Below, in pieces: positions 1 through 6,063 of a DNA stretch of 8,588 bases. The DNA is from DATFXF01 sp035258565. Lineage in GTDB: Bacteria; Acidobacteriota; Terriglobia; Acidiferrales; UBA7541. The notes beneath the pieces are model-generated. The model saw nothing but the letters and a program-made list of their open reading frames with translations. It did no database searches and was not told the DNA's origin. The position numbers were made by a program, and so were the translations under genes. How positions within the stretch are numbered: position 1 is the stretch's first letter; every line of letters starts with the position of its first letter. The stretch covers positions 1-8,588 of the forward strand of contig DATFXF010000419.1 of NCBI GenBank assembly GCA_035258565.1, read 5' to 3'.

Positions 1-1
1 T

Positions 2-100
2 GCTGAGGCAGAAAGAAGCACCGAGCGCGCAGACGGCGCGCCCCGCCACCTCAGCCTGAGCCGAACAGGCCAGGCGATCTCCCGGGAGGGGTTTCCATGA
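2..100 (+). CDS. possible 3' end of an upstream gene (very uncertain)
   Basis: Frame 2 is open from the left edge and ends at a TGA (98-100) that overlaps the ATG of the PAS gene as ATGA, the usual pattern of translationally coupled genes. The 32 visible residues (ending SREGFP) show no recognisable domain. Frame 3 is also open from the edge and ends at TGA 57-59 with an Ala/Pro-rich tail (ending ARPATSA), which would be an equally acceptable protein end. Both frames favour G or C at the third codon position, so composition does not decide. I list the frame with the ATGA overlap, but an intergenic origin is also possible. Confidence 0.2.
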   Translation, partial: AEAERSTERADGAPRHLSLSRTGQAISREGFP

Positions 101-555
101 CGCCGACGTATACCCACGAGTGGCTCTGCCAAAGCATTGTCGAGCAAACCCAGTTTGCAGTCATCTTCTCGGACCGCGACGGCGTGATTCACTTCTGGAA
201 TGCAGGCGCCAAAGCTATGTTCGGCTACACGGCCGGGGAGGCCGTGGGGCAAAGCCTGGATTTGATTGTTCCCGAGCGCCATCGAGCCCGGCACTGGGAA
301 GGCTATCGCAGGGTGATGGCAGCCGGAGTAACGAAGTACGGCCGGGAAATGCTCGCCGTGCCGGCGGTGAGGAAGGACGGCACGCGCATTTCGATCGAGT
401 TCACGATTGTACTCCTGCGTGCTCCGAGCGGTGAACTCCTGGGTGCCGCGGCCATCATGCAGGATGTAACAGCCCGCTGGCAGCAACAGAAGCAGCTCAA
501 AGAACGCCTGGCGGCCCTAGAGGCTAAACTCGAACAAGTGGGCAAGCCAGCCTGA
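97..555 (+). CDS. stand-alone PAS domain (S-box) sensor protein, possible haem PAS
   Basis: A 152-residue soluble protein made almost only of one PAS domain (about residues 13-125), followed by a short charged helix, probably coiled coil (about 126-147, QQQKQLKERLAALEAKLEQ). PAS hallmarks are the FWN turn (33-35), FGYT (42-45), GxSLDLIVPE (51-60), the RKDG turn (92-95) and the closing MQDVTARW (121-128). No kinase, GGDEF, HTH or receiver domain is attached, so it must act through a partner, perhaps by dimerising through the helix. His66 sits seven residues after Pro59, the spacing of the haem-ligating histidine in FixL and E. coli DOS; haem binding is an inference only. The start is ATG 97 with the Shine-Dalgarno GGAGGGG (85-91); an in-frame stop at 4-6 and no other start codon between exclude a longer form. 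The dehalogenase gene follows after 24 nt, so the PAS protein may be co-expressed with it. Confidence 0.88.
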   Translation: MTPTYTHEWLCQSIVEQTQFAVIFSDRDGVIHFWNAGAKAMFGYTAGEAVGQSLDLIVPERHRARHWEGYRRVMAAGVTKYGREMLAVPAVRKDGTRISIEFTIVLLRAPSGELLGAAAIMQDVTARWQQQKQLKERLAALEAKLEQVGKPA

Positions 556-579
556 CACGACACAAGCAGGTCACTCGTC

Positions 580-1257
580 ATGGGGATGAAAAGGGCAATC
601 AAGGCCCTGGTGTTCGACGCCTATGGAACGTTATTTGACGTCCATTCCGTCATCTCCACCTGTAATGAACTCTTTCCCGGTCAAGGCCCTGCGCTCAGCC
701 AGCTGTGGCGTGCCAAACAGTTGGAGTACACCTGGCTCCGCAGCCTGATGGGGCGCTACAAAGACTTCTGGCAAGTAACCGAGTCTGCGCTCCTCTTCGC
801 GTGCAACTCTCTCCACCTGCCCTGCCCGCCGGCCACGCGCGCTCAGCTGATGGAGACCTACCTGCATCTCGACCCTTTCCCCGAAGTCCCACGAGCGTTG
901 GGATCCCTTTCCAACTACCCATTGGCGATTCTGTCCAACGGTTCCCCGAGAATGCTGCGAGCGGCAGTGGAGAGCTCCGGACTCAGAGGAAAGTTCACCC
1001 GAGTGATGAGCGTGGACGCAGCAAAGACTTATAAGCCCAACCCGCGAGTTTATCAGCTGGCCAAGAAGAAACTGGGCGTGGCTAAAGGCGTGATTGGTTT
1101 CGTTTCCTCCAACTGCTGGGACGTTATGGGAGCAAAGAACTTCGGCTTCTGGACCTGTTGGGTGAATCGCTCCAATGTCCCGCAGGATGAACTCGGCTTC
1201 ACCCCGGATGTCGTGGCCAATAACCTCGACGAGCTGGTCGAGGCTACGAAGGCATAG
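580..1257 (+). CDS. L-2-haloacid dehalogenase (HAD superfamily, type II)
   Basis: A 225-residue cytoplasmic HAD enzyme, about the usual length of L-2-haloacid dehalogenases, which hydrolyse short L-2-haloalkanoic acids to D-2-hydroxy acids and halide. From memory of the Pseudomonas L-DEX YL sequence, all its known active-site positions are present: nucleophile Asp13 in FDAYGTLFD, Thr17, Arg44 in LWR, Ser119-Asn120 in LSNGSP, Lys152 in TYKPNPRVY, Tyr158, and Ser176, Asn178 and Asp181 in FVSSNCWD. The pocket residues Tyr15, Leu48, Phe63 and Trp180 also match. The cap region, including KQLEYTWLRSLM (46-57), is nearly identical. The start is ATG 580 with a weak AGG 9 nt upstream; ATG 586 (Met3) is an equally possible start and removes two residues. 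The gene lies 24 nt after the PAS gene and 6 nt before an exported hydrolase, implying one transcript. The native substrate is not known; haloacetate or 2-halopropionate type acids are the family's typical ones. Confidence 0.93.
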   Translation: MGMKRAIKALVFDAYGTLFDVHSVISTCNELFPGQGPALSQLWRAKQLEYTWLRSLMGRYKDFWQVTESALLFACNSLHLPCPPATRAQLMETYLHLDPFPEVPRALGSLSNYPLAILSNGSPRMLRAAVESSGLRGKFTRVMSVDAAKTYKPNPRVYQLAKKKLGVAKGVIGFVSSNCWDVMGAKNFGFWTCWVNRSNVPQDELGFTPDVVANNLDELVEATKA

Positions 1258-1263
1258 CAGTCG

Positions 1264-2190
1264 ATGAGACGGCTGCTGGGGCCTATCACTTGGCTCGCCG
1301 CGGTTTTTTGGCTGGGCAGCCTTGCCACGGGGGCAGTGCTCGACCCCCTCCGACCACCGGTCCCCGTCCGGAAGGCTGCGAGCTCCCTCGAGCAGGTTAG
1401 GCTATCCGCACGAGATGGCACCTTACTGAATGGAATCCTCTACCGCCCCGAGAAGCCGCGGCCAACGGCAATTCTTCTGGTGCACGGGTTCGCCGGCAAC
1501 TTCTACAACGAATACTTCCCGTTGCTTGCTCAGGCCGCTGCCGATCAGGGGTACGCCACCCTGTCCCTGAACATGCGCGACCACGATACGGGCCCCAAGG
1601 TATCCGATTTTACTGACAACGAGGCGGACATCGCCGCCGGCACGGCTTACCTTCGGAAACTCGGCCTTTCCAGGCTGGCACTGCTGGGCCAAAGTATGGG
1701 CACGAACCGCGTGTTGTACTACCAGGCCGCAACAGCCGACCCAAGCATCGTTGCCACTATTCTCGTTTCCGGGCCGGGGAATCTCTTCGAGTGGAATGTG
1801 TGGCAGTTCGGCCGGAAAAAGGCCCAGTCGATCGTCGACGAGGCGCTCGCGAGCGAGACCGCTGGCCAGGGCAACCAGTTAAGGCTGGTTGATCTCGGGC
1901 CGCTCGGCAAAGCCTTGTACACCCCTCGCTACCTGCTCAGCTTGCGCGGGCCCAATGCCCGGTCAGACCCTTACCAGAACATTGCCAAGTTGATGAATCC
2001 GATTTTGATCGTACAAGGGAAGGCAGACAGACTGATCGAGCCCGGCATCGGCGAGCGGCTGCGGCAAGCGGCGACGCACAGTAGACGCGTGGACTCGATC
2101 TATCTCGAAGGTGCCGATCATGCCTTCAAAAACCAAGAGGCGGTTCTAGCTGAGCGCATTCTCACTTGGCTCAAAGAGGTCGCGCACTAG
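1264..2190 (+). CDS. exported alpha/beta hydrolase
   Basis: A 308-residue serine hydrolase of the alpha/beta fold. The N-terminus has two arginines and a hydrophobic stretch (about residues 4-25, ITWLAAVFWLGSLATGAVL), read as a signal peptide or membrane anchor, so the enzyme probably acts outside the cytoplasmic membrane. The oxyanion-hole element is HGFAGN (74-79), the nucleophile Ser144 lies in GQSMG, the acid is probably Asp255 in GKADRLIEP and the base His286 in GADHAF. This is a complete Ser-Asp-His triad in the right order and spacing. The fold is shared by esterases, lipases, peptidases and thioesterases, so the substrate cannot be named. The ATG at 1264 is only 6 nt after the dehalogenase stop and has no clear Shine-Dalgarno, which suggests translational coupling with that gene. 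The gene is followed by a 137-nt spacer with a GC-rich inverted repeat, a possible end of the first operon. Confidence 0.88.
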   Translation: MRRLLGPITWLAAVFWLGSLATGAVLDPLRPPVPVRKAASSLEQVRLSARDGTLLNGILYRPEKPRPTAILLVHGFAGNFYNEYFPLLAQAAADQGYATLSLNMRDHDTGPKVSDFTDNEADIAAGTAYLRKLGLSRLALLGQSMGTNRVLYYQAATADPSIVATILVSGPGNLFEWNVWQFGRKKAQSIVDEALASETAGQGNQLRLVDLGPLGKALYTPRYLLSLRGPNARSDPYQNIAKLMNPILIVQGKADRLIEPGIGERLRQAATHSRRVDSIYLEGADHAFKNQEAVLAERILTWLKEVAH

Positions 2191-2192
2191 AG

Positions 2193-2237
2193 CCCGCGCG
2201 GGGGCCGGCGCTGACTTCCGACTCGACTTGGCGCCGG
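2193..2237. repeat. GC-rich inverted repeats in the hydrolase-hydrolase spacer
   Basis: Just after the exported hydrolase stop there is a perfect 10-bp palindrome CCCGCGCGGG (2193-2202). It is followed by a 7-bp inverted repeat, CCGGCGC (2205-2211) and GCGCCGG (2231-2237), with a 19-nt loop. RNA from here could fold and slow or end transcription of the upstream operon, but no T-run follows, so it is not a standard intrinsic terminator. The rest of the 137-nt spacer shows no convincing promoter. Confidence 0.3.
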
Positions 2238-2327
2238 GGTTGTGGTACTGGAAGTTGCTCAAACTGCGCTTAACAACCATAGGCTTTTGGGCTCTACGGC
2301 GTTGTCGAGCTGATCTCGGGAGGCCTG

Positions 2328-3062
2328 ATGAATTTTGCGCGGGTGACCGACCTGTTCACCCCCAAGGGCTACAGAATCCCTGCCTACATCTTCTCTCCCG
2401 ATCATGCGCCTCGTGGCGGCGCGGTGGTGTGCCCCGGCTATGGCGGGACGAAGGAGCACGTGCTGGCGCTGGCGGCTGCTCTTGCCGAAAAGGGCCTGGC
2501 CGCGCTTTCGATTGACCTGTGCGGCCACGGCGAGAACATGACACCCATCGGCCCGGGGATGCGTGAAGAGTTTGAGGCGGCGGTCAGCTATGTGCGTCGC
2601 TTCGGGCGCGCCGGTGCCACGGGGATCAGTCTAGGCGGCCGTTTGGCGCTGATGTCATCGGCCGATTCGATGGCCGCCATATCGCCGGCCGTGGCCGCCC
2701 AGATCTCGTCTCAGGGCAAGTGGATGTTCGAGAACTTTCCCAGCCCGACAGTGCGCGAGCCGTACTCGGGCTACGTGTTGGAACTGCTCGATGCGCTTGG
2801 GCCCGTCCCTCATCACGAGCGACCCTGCTTGCTGCTTTACGCCGAACGCGACATCCCGGCGCTTCTCGACGGCGCGGCGGGATTAAAGGCGGGGCTTCCG
2901 GGCGCAGAGCTGCGGTACGTCACGAAAGACTTGCGGCCCGACGTACAACACGAGCACGGCCTGATTCGTTACCTGCCGCGCTGGTTCAATCACAGCGAGC
3001 TCAAGTTCAATCTCGAGATGCTCAATACCGTGTCGACTTGGTTGGCCGAACACTTGCAGTAG
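2328..3062 (+). CDS. cytoplasmic alpha/beta hydrolase (dienelactone-hydrolase/esterase-like)
   Basis: A 244-residue alpha/beta-fold hydrolase without signal peptide or membrane segment. It starts with a strand pair typical of acyl hydrolases (FTPKGYRIPAYIFSP, 10-24). The oxyanion-hole loop is CPGYGGTKE (35-43), a conserved strand-turn is SIDLCGHGE (61-69), and the nucleophile Ser101 lies in TGISLGGR (98-105). The acid is probably Asp175 (AERDIPAL). The base would be His208 or His210 in VQHEHG, instead of the commoner GxxH followed by F or a small residue, so this assignment is less certain than in the preceding hydrolase. It is not a close copy of that exported enzyme: length, N-terminus and motif contexts differ. 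The ATG at 2328 has GGGAGG (2318-2323) four nt upstream. The substrate is unknown; the family includes dienelactone hydrolases, esterases and deacylases. The next gene begins 62 nt downstream with its own Shine-Dalgarno. Confidence 0.85.
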   Translation: MNFARVTDLFTPKGYRIPAYIFSPDHAPRGGAVVCPGYGGTKEHVLALAAALAEKGLAALSIDLCGHGENMTPIGPGMREEFEAAVSYVRRFGRAGATGISLGGRLALMSSADSMAAISPAVAAQISSQGKWMFENFPSPTVREPYSGYVLELLDALGPVPHHERPCLLLYAERDIPALLDGAAGLKAGLPGAELRYVTKDLRPDVQHEHGLIRYLPRWFNHSELKFNLEMLNTVSTWLAEHLQ

Positions 3063-3124
3063 CTCTGGAGGTTCGACCGGTGCGTGCTTCTTGCGCAATC
3101 AGGGCGAGGGATAGGAGTGAGACG

Positions 3125-3343
3125 ATGCAGTGGGAGTACTTTGACCGGATGGTGATTTTCAGCGAAACGCCGGAGGGCATGGTGAGCGGGCTGGAGACAT
3201 GGATCAATGGGGCAGGCGCTGAAGGCTGGGAGCTGGCCAGTTCTACCCCGCTCATTGCTCCGAATCGGGATGGCGTGGCTTACGGTACAATTGGTGTGCA
3301 CCTGGTGTTCAAGCGGCCGCTCGCTGGGGCACCAGAAGGGTAG
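3125..3343 (+). CDS. DUF4177-type small protein
   Basis: A 72-residue protein matching what I know of the DUF4177 family: it opens with MQWEYFDRMV, has the central GAEGWELASS (31-40) and closes with the strand VHLVFKRPL (58-66). Such proteins are small, soluble alpha/beta folds of unknown function found across bacteria. The reading frame stays open far upstream (to about 2720) but that part overlaps the hydrolase gene and is not protein-like. The true start is set by ATG 3125 with AGGAG (3113-3117) seven nt before it, at the family's usual first residues. The next gene starts 8 nt after this stop, so the two are probably translated from one message. No catalytic residue can be pointed to. Confidence 0.82.
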   Translation: MQWEYFDRMVIFSETPEGMVSGLETWINGAGAEGWELASSTPLIAPNRDGVAYGTIGVHLVFKRPLAGAPEG

Positions 3344-3351
3344 GTGCAGCT

Positions 3352-3696
3352 GTGGAATTGAGGGGTCGGGCCTTGATCGAAAGCCGCTATGGCCCGCTCG
3401 GGAGTGGCGCGCAGCTTATGGTCGTCGGGGGAACGGAGTACGACATGTCCGCGCTGCTCCTCAAAATGGGACTGAATTTCGAAGATGGCCGCGGCATTGA
3501 CATGCTGGAAGTGTCCTACGGGCGGTACGTCGTCCGCTACTATGACGGAGAGGATCAGCGCATTGTGGCCCACGAGTTCGACTCCAATTTCCGATTCCTC
3601 GGCGAGACACGAGCGCATATCGCTGAGTGGATCGGAGACGACGGCTACTTCGATTGGTTCCGGCATTTCCGTGTGCGGTGTCCCTCGGATCTTTGA
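3352..3696 (+). CDS. small conserved protein, copy 1 of a tandem paralogue pair (family not recognised)
   Basis: A 114-residue acidic protein I cannot assign to a named family. It has no signal peptide, membrane segment, Cys cluster or obvious catalytic motif. The pattern of short alternating hydrophobic and charged segments suggests a small, mainly beta fold. Signatures shared with copy 2 (3782-4105) are GRAL-ESRYGPLGSG (5-19), a central DQR-VA-EFD (68-77) and ETRAHIAEW (85-93). By hand about 57 of 102 aligned positions are identical, without gaps. The copies diverge at both ends: this one has an extra tail ending RVRCPSDL. The start is GTG 3352, with TAGGTG (3341-3346) as Shine-Dalgarno overlapping the stop of the DUF4177 gene. 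The paralogy with conserved protein motifs is the main evidence that this is a real gene. The function is unknown. Confidence 0.78.
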   Translation: MELRGRALIESRYGPLGSGAQLMVVGGTEYDMSALLLKMGLNFEDGRGIDMLEVSYGRYVVRYYDGEDQRIVAHEFDSNFRFLGETRAHIAEWIGDDGYFDWFRHFRVRCPSDL

Positions 3697-3781
3697 GTCC
3701 TGCGGGGAGTGATCCGCTGTTCTGATGTTGTGCGCGGGCCGTGGCCGACCACGTGACGAACTGTGGTGCCCAGGGGGGCGT

Positions 3782-4105
3782 ATGCCTGAGCTAAAAGGGC
3801 GGGCTTTGATGGAGAGTCGCTATGGCCCCCTGGGCAGCGGCGAGCAGGCTCTGACTGTTGCGGGCGTGAGCTATACGTTGGTGGAATTAATGTCCCAGAT
3901 GGGACTGCACTTCGATGATCGGTGGGCCATTGACGCCTTGGTGCTCAGTAACGGGAACTACGGGATCCGGTACTTCGACACGCAAGACCAGCGGGTGGTT
4001 GCGCAAGAATTCGACGCCGAATTCCATCTTCTCTCTGAGACGCGTGCACATGTCGCGGAGTGGGAAGGTGAGAAGGCCTATTTTTCCCTGTTTAGCGGAC
4101 ATTGA
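3782..4105 (+). CDS. small conserved protein, copy 2 of a tandem paralogue pair (family not recognised)
   Basis: A 107-residue paralogue of the protein encoded at 3352-3696, from which it is separated by 85 nt. It carries the same GRAL-ESRYGPLGSG block (6-20), IRYFDTQDQR (62-71), EFD (76-78) and ETRAHVAEW (86-94). Substitutions between the copies are mostly conservative (I/V, D/E, R/K, Y/F), as expected for two proteins both kept under selection. The frame is open 19 codons further upstream to ATG 3725, but the shared block begins right after ATG 3782, which has a strong G-rich Shine-Dalgarno (GGGGGG, 3773-3778). I therefore chose the shorter form. The protein is acidic and soluble, with no membrane segment or known active site. 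It ends 52 nt before the amidohydrolase start. The function is unknown. Confidence 0.8.
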   Translation: MPELKGRALMESRYGPLGSGEQALTVAGVSYTLVELMSQMGLHFDDRWAIDALVLSNGNYGIRYFDTQDQRVVAQEFDAEFHLLSETRAHVAEWEGEKAYFSLFSGH

Positions 4106-4157
4106 AGCTAGCCCTCCGCCAGACGCCCCACCGAGCCCCTAAGCCCTGCAAAGCGCC

Positions 4158-5012
4158 ATGACCCCAATCATCGATATTCACATCCACATCCAGCCGCTCG
4201 GTATGCTCAAGCCAACAGTGCTGGAATTCACCAAACGCACCTACCGCGATTACGCCCTTCTTGAGAAGTTCTCTTCCGACCCCCTGGCTTTCTTGAGATT
4301 CCTCGACGACACGGGTGTCGAGCGCGCCGGGCTGATTGCTTCGGTCAGCCCGGATGTCGTCGGCTACACGTCAGAGGTGAGCGACTGGAATGCGCGCTAC
4401 TGCGCCGCGGCGCCGGAGCGATTGATCGCCTTTGGGTCGGTGCATCCCAAATACGTCTCGGATGCCGCGGCCGAGGTCGATCGCCTAGCCAAGCTCGGCA
4501 TCCGGGCGCTGAAAGTACATCCCCCGCATCAGCTCTATGCACCGAACGCCTACCGCGACGGCCTCGGGCCTCTCGCCGCTGTTTACGAACGAGCCCAGGC
4601 TATCGGCCTGCCAGTAATGATCCATACCGGCACCTCGATTTTCCCCGGCGCGCGCAACATCTATGCCCAACCGATTCTGGCCGACGACCTCGGCGTGGAC
4701 TACCCAGACTTGGTGGTCATCCTGGCGCACGGCGGCCGCCCGCTGTGGATGGACGAGGCCTTCTTCCTAGTCCGCCGACACAAGAAGATGTACATGGATA
4801 TCTCCAGCATCCCGCCACAAAAGCTGCTGGAGTATTTTCCACGTTTAGAGGAGATTGCCGACAAGGTGCTCTTTGGCACCGATTGGCCCGGGCCGGGTGC
4901 GGTAGACATACGCGGGAACATCGAGAAGTTTCTGGCCTTACCGCTCGGCCAACAAGCCCAGCGAAAGATTCTCTACGAAAACGCCACGCACCTGTTCCCG
5001 TTGTCCCGGTAG
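4158..5012 (+). CDS. amidohydrolase-2 family metal-dependent hydrolase (TIM barrel)
   Basis: A 284-residue enzyme of the amidohydrolase_2 family (ACMSD/decarboxylase-like TIM barrels). Metal-ligand candidates appear in the expected order: His8 and His10 in IDIHIHI on strand 1, His156 in VMIHTGTS, His191 in ILAHGGRP, and Asp242 in LFGTDWPGPG. The strand KVHPPHQLY (119-127) is also family-typical. Members are hydrolases or non-oxidative decarboxylases acting on carboxylated rings or lactones; the substrate here cannot be read. The protein is cytoplasmic with no signal peptide. The start ATG 4158 places the HxH motif at residues 8-10, as usual in this family, although the Shine-Dalgarno is weak. 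The gene is the last of the + strand series and converges on the MBL hydrolase gene with 22 nt between stops. That gap holds only a 4-bp GC stem (5016-5019 with 5026-5029), too weak to call a terminator. Confidence 0.88.
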   Translation: MTPIIDIHIHIQPLGMLKPTVLEFTKRTYRDYALLEKFSSDPLAFLRFLDDTGVERAGLIASVSPDVVGYTSEVSDWNARYCAAAPERLIAFGSVHPKYVSDAAAEVDRLAKLGIRALKVHPPHQLYAPNAYRDGLGPLAAVYERAQAIGLPVMIHTGTSIFPGARNIYAQPILADDLGVDYPDLVVILAHGGRPLWMDEAFFLVRRHKKMYMDISSIPPQKLLEYFPRLEEIADKVLFGTDWPGPGAVDIRGNIEKFLALPLGQQAQRKILYENATHLFPLSR

Positions 5013-5034
5013 TTCGCGGGGGAAACCGCCGATT

Positions 5035-6063
5035 TCAATTCGCACCACGCTTGCGCCAGTACCTGGCTAATCCATACCAGCACAGCTCTACTGCCGCGCC
5101 GCGCGCATAGCGGTCGGCATCCTGTTCTGACAGGCGCTGCTTCAGCTTCTCGGTAACTTGCCGCCCAAACTGAGCCGCACGTTCAGCATCGCTCTCGCCG
5201 TCCTTAAGCGACTCGCGCACAGCAACGCTCCACTCCTCCAACCGCTCCCGCAGCTCCGCCAAGTGTTCGCGGACATGGCCCGCAGAACCGAAATGGGTGA
5301 GAAAAAGCCGCCCCGGCCGCCGCGCCTCAATCTGCTTCCAGCTTCCGGCCCAGCTTTCCAGATCAATGTCGGGGGGGGGCGTGATCGGCAAGATCGTTTG
5401 CCCGTTCTCGATTCGGATTCCTGCAGTGTCGCCGACAAAGGCCAAACCAGTGGCCGCGTCGAAGTAGCTCACGTGGTGGGAGGCGTGCCCCGGCGTATAA
5501 ACCACTTCCAGCTTCCGCCCGGCGATGTTCAGTGCTTCGCCTCCTGCCAGGGCACGAACATTTTCCGCCGGCACAGGCAGGAACTGGCCCCAGAGGCGAT
5601 CCATTTGCTCGCCATAAAGACGGCGGGCACTCTCGAGCAACTTGGCCGGATCAATCATGTGTGGTGCGCCTCGTTCGTGCACGTAGACGCGGATCCCTGG
5701 GTTTTCCTTGACGAGTGTGCCGGTGGCGCCGGCATGGTCCAGGTGGATGTGAGTGAGCAGAATCGTGTTGAGGCCCTGAACCCCCACGCCCAGTTCGTCT
5801 AGCTTTCTTCGGAGCGTGAACAGCGCCGAAGTTGGGCCGGGATCAACGATCGCCACGTCCCCCTCGCTCTCGAGGAGACACGCTGCAATCACCTTAGGGT
5901 GTCCAAGGTATTCTACGTCGATGAGGGTTGTCTTCGGAGCGATCTCTTCCACTACCCGAGCCCCGCGCGATTCTAACCATGGTCCTCGCCGCAAGTCAAT
6001 CGCGGAGCGAGCATCTCCATCCGCAACACACTTATGCTTCTCCGTGAGGAACGCTTGCTCCAA
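5035..6063 (-). CDS. MBL-fold metallo-hydrolase
   Basis: A metallo-beta-lactamase fold hydrolase of up to 342 residues. The metal-binding signature is complete: THIHLDHAG (His105, His107, Asp109, His110), His193 in TPGHASHH, Asp212 in FVGDTAG and His257 in LTHFGSAGH. These would hold two metal ions, usually zinc or iron, activating water for ester or thioester hydrolysis. The C-terminal 80 residues are helical (HLAELRERLEEW onward). The longest form starts at TTG 6063, inside the MFS gene by 32 nt, with AAGGA (6072-6076) 8 nt upstream. As far as I recall, relatives begin close to VVEEIAPKTTL, which would favour GTG 5952 (residue 38, 305-residue form) although no good Shine-Dalgarno precedes it. 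The gene follows the transporter on the same strand and probably shares its transcript. A run of nine C (5371-5379 on the + strand as G) encodes Pro229-231. The substrate is unknown. Confidence 0.88.
   Translation of the reverse strand: MEQAFLTEKHKCVADGDARSAIDLRRGPWLESRGARVVEEIAPKTTLIDVEYLGHPKVIAACLLESEGDVAIVDPGPTSALFTLRRKLDELGVGVQGLNTILLTHIHLDHAGATGTLVKENPGIRVYVHERGAPHMIDPAKLLESARRLYGEQMDRLWGQFLPVPAENVRALAGGEALNIAGRKLEVVYTPGHASHHVSYFDAATGLAFVGDTAGIRIENGQTILPITPPPDIDLESWAGSWKQIEARRPGRLFLTHFGSAGHVREHLAELRERLEEWSVAVRESLKDGESDAERAAQFGRQVTEKLKQRLSEQDADRYARGAAVELCWYGLARYWRKRGAN

Noticed and set aside
1053..1421. 122-residue - strand frame across the dehalogenase-hydrolase junction
   Set aside because: It is a Ser/Arg-rich shadow of two well-supported + strand genes, with no motif.
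2255..2283. TTGCTC and CATAGG as a promoter for the second hydrolase
   Set aside because: Spacing is 17 bp but the -10 hexamer matches only three of six positions.
2720..3124. Long upstream part of the frame that ends in the DUF4177 gene
   Set aside because: It overlaps the hydrolase gene in another frame, is Arg/Ala-rich without any domain, and the Shine-Dalgarno and family start are at 3125.
5013..5034. Bidirectional terminator between the convergent genes
   Set aside because: Only a 4-bp GC stem and no adequate T-run can be found.
5158..5802. 214-residue + strand open frame opposite the MBL hydrolase
   Set aside because: It lies fully antisense to a gene with complete metal-binding motifs, shows no domain, and long antisense frames are common in G+C-rich DNA.
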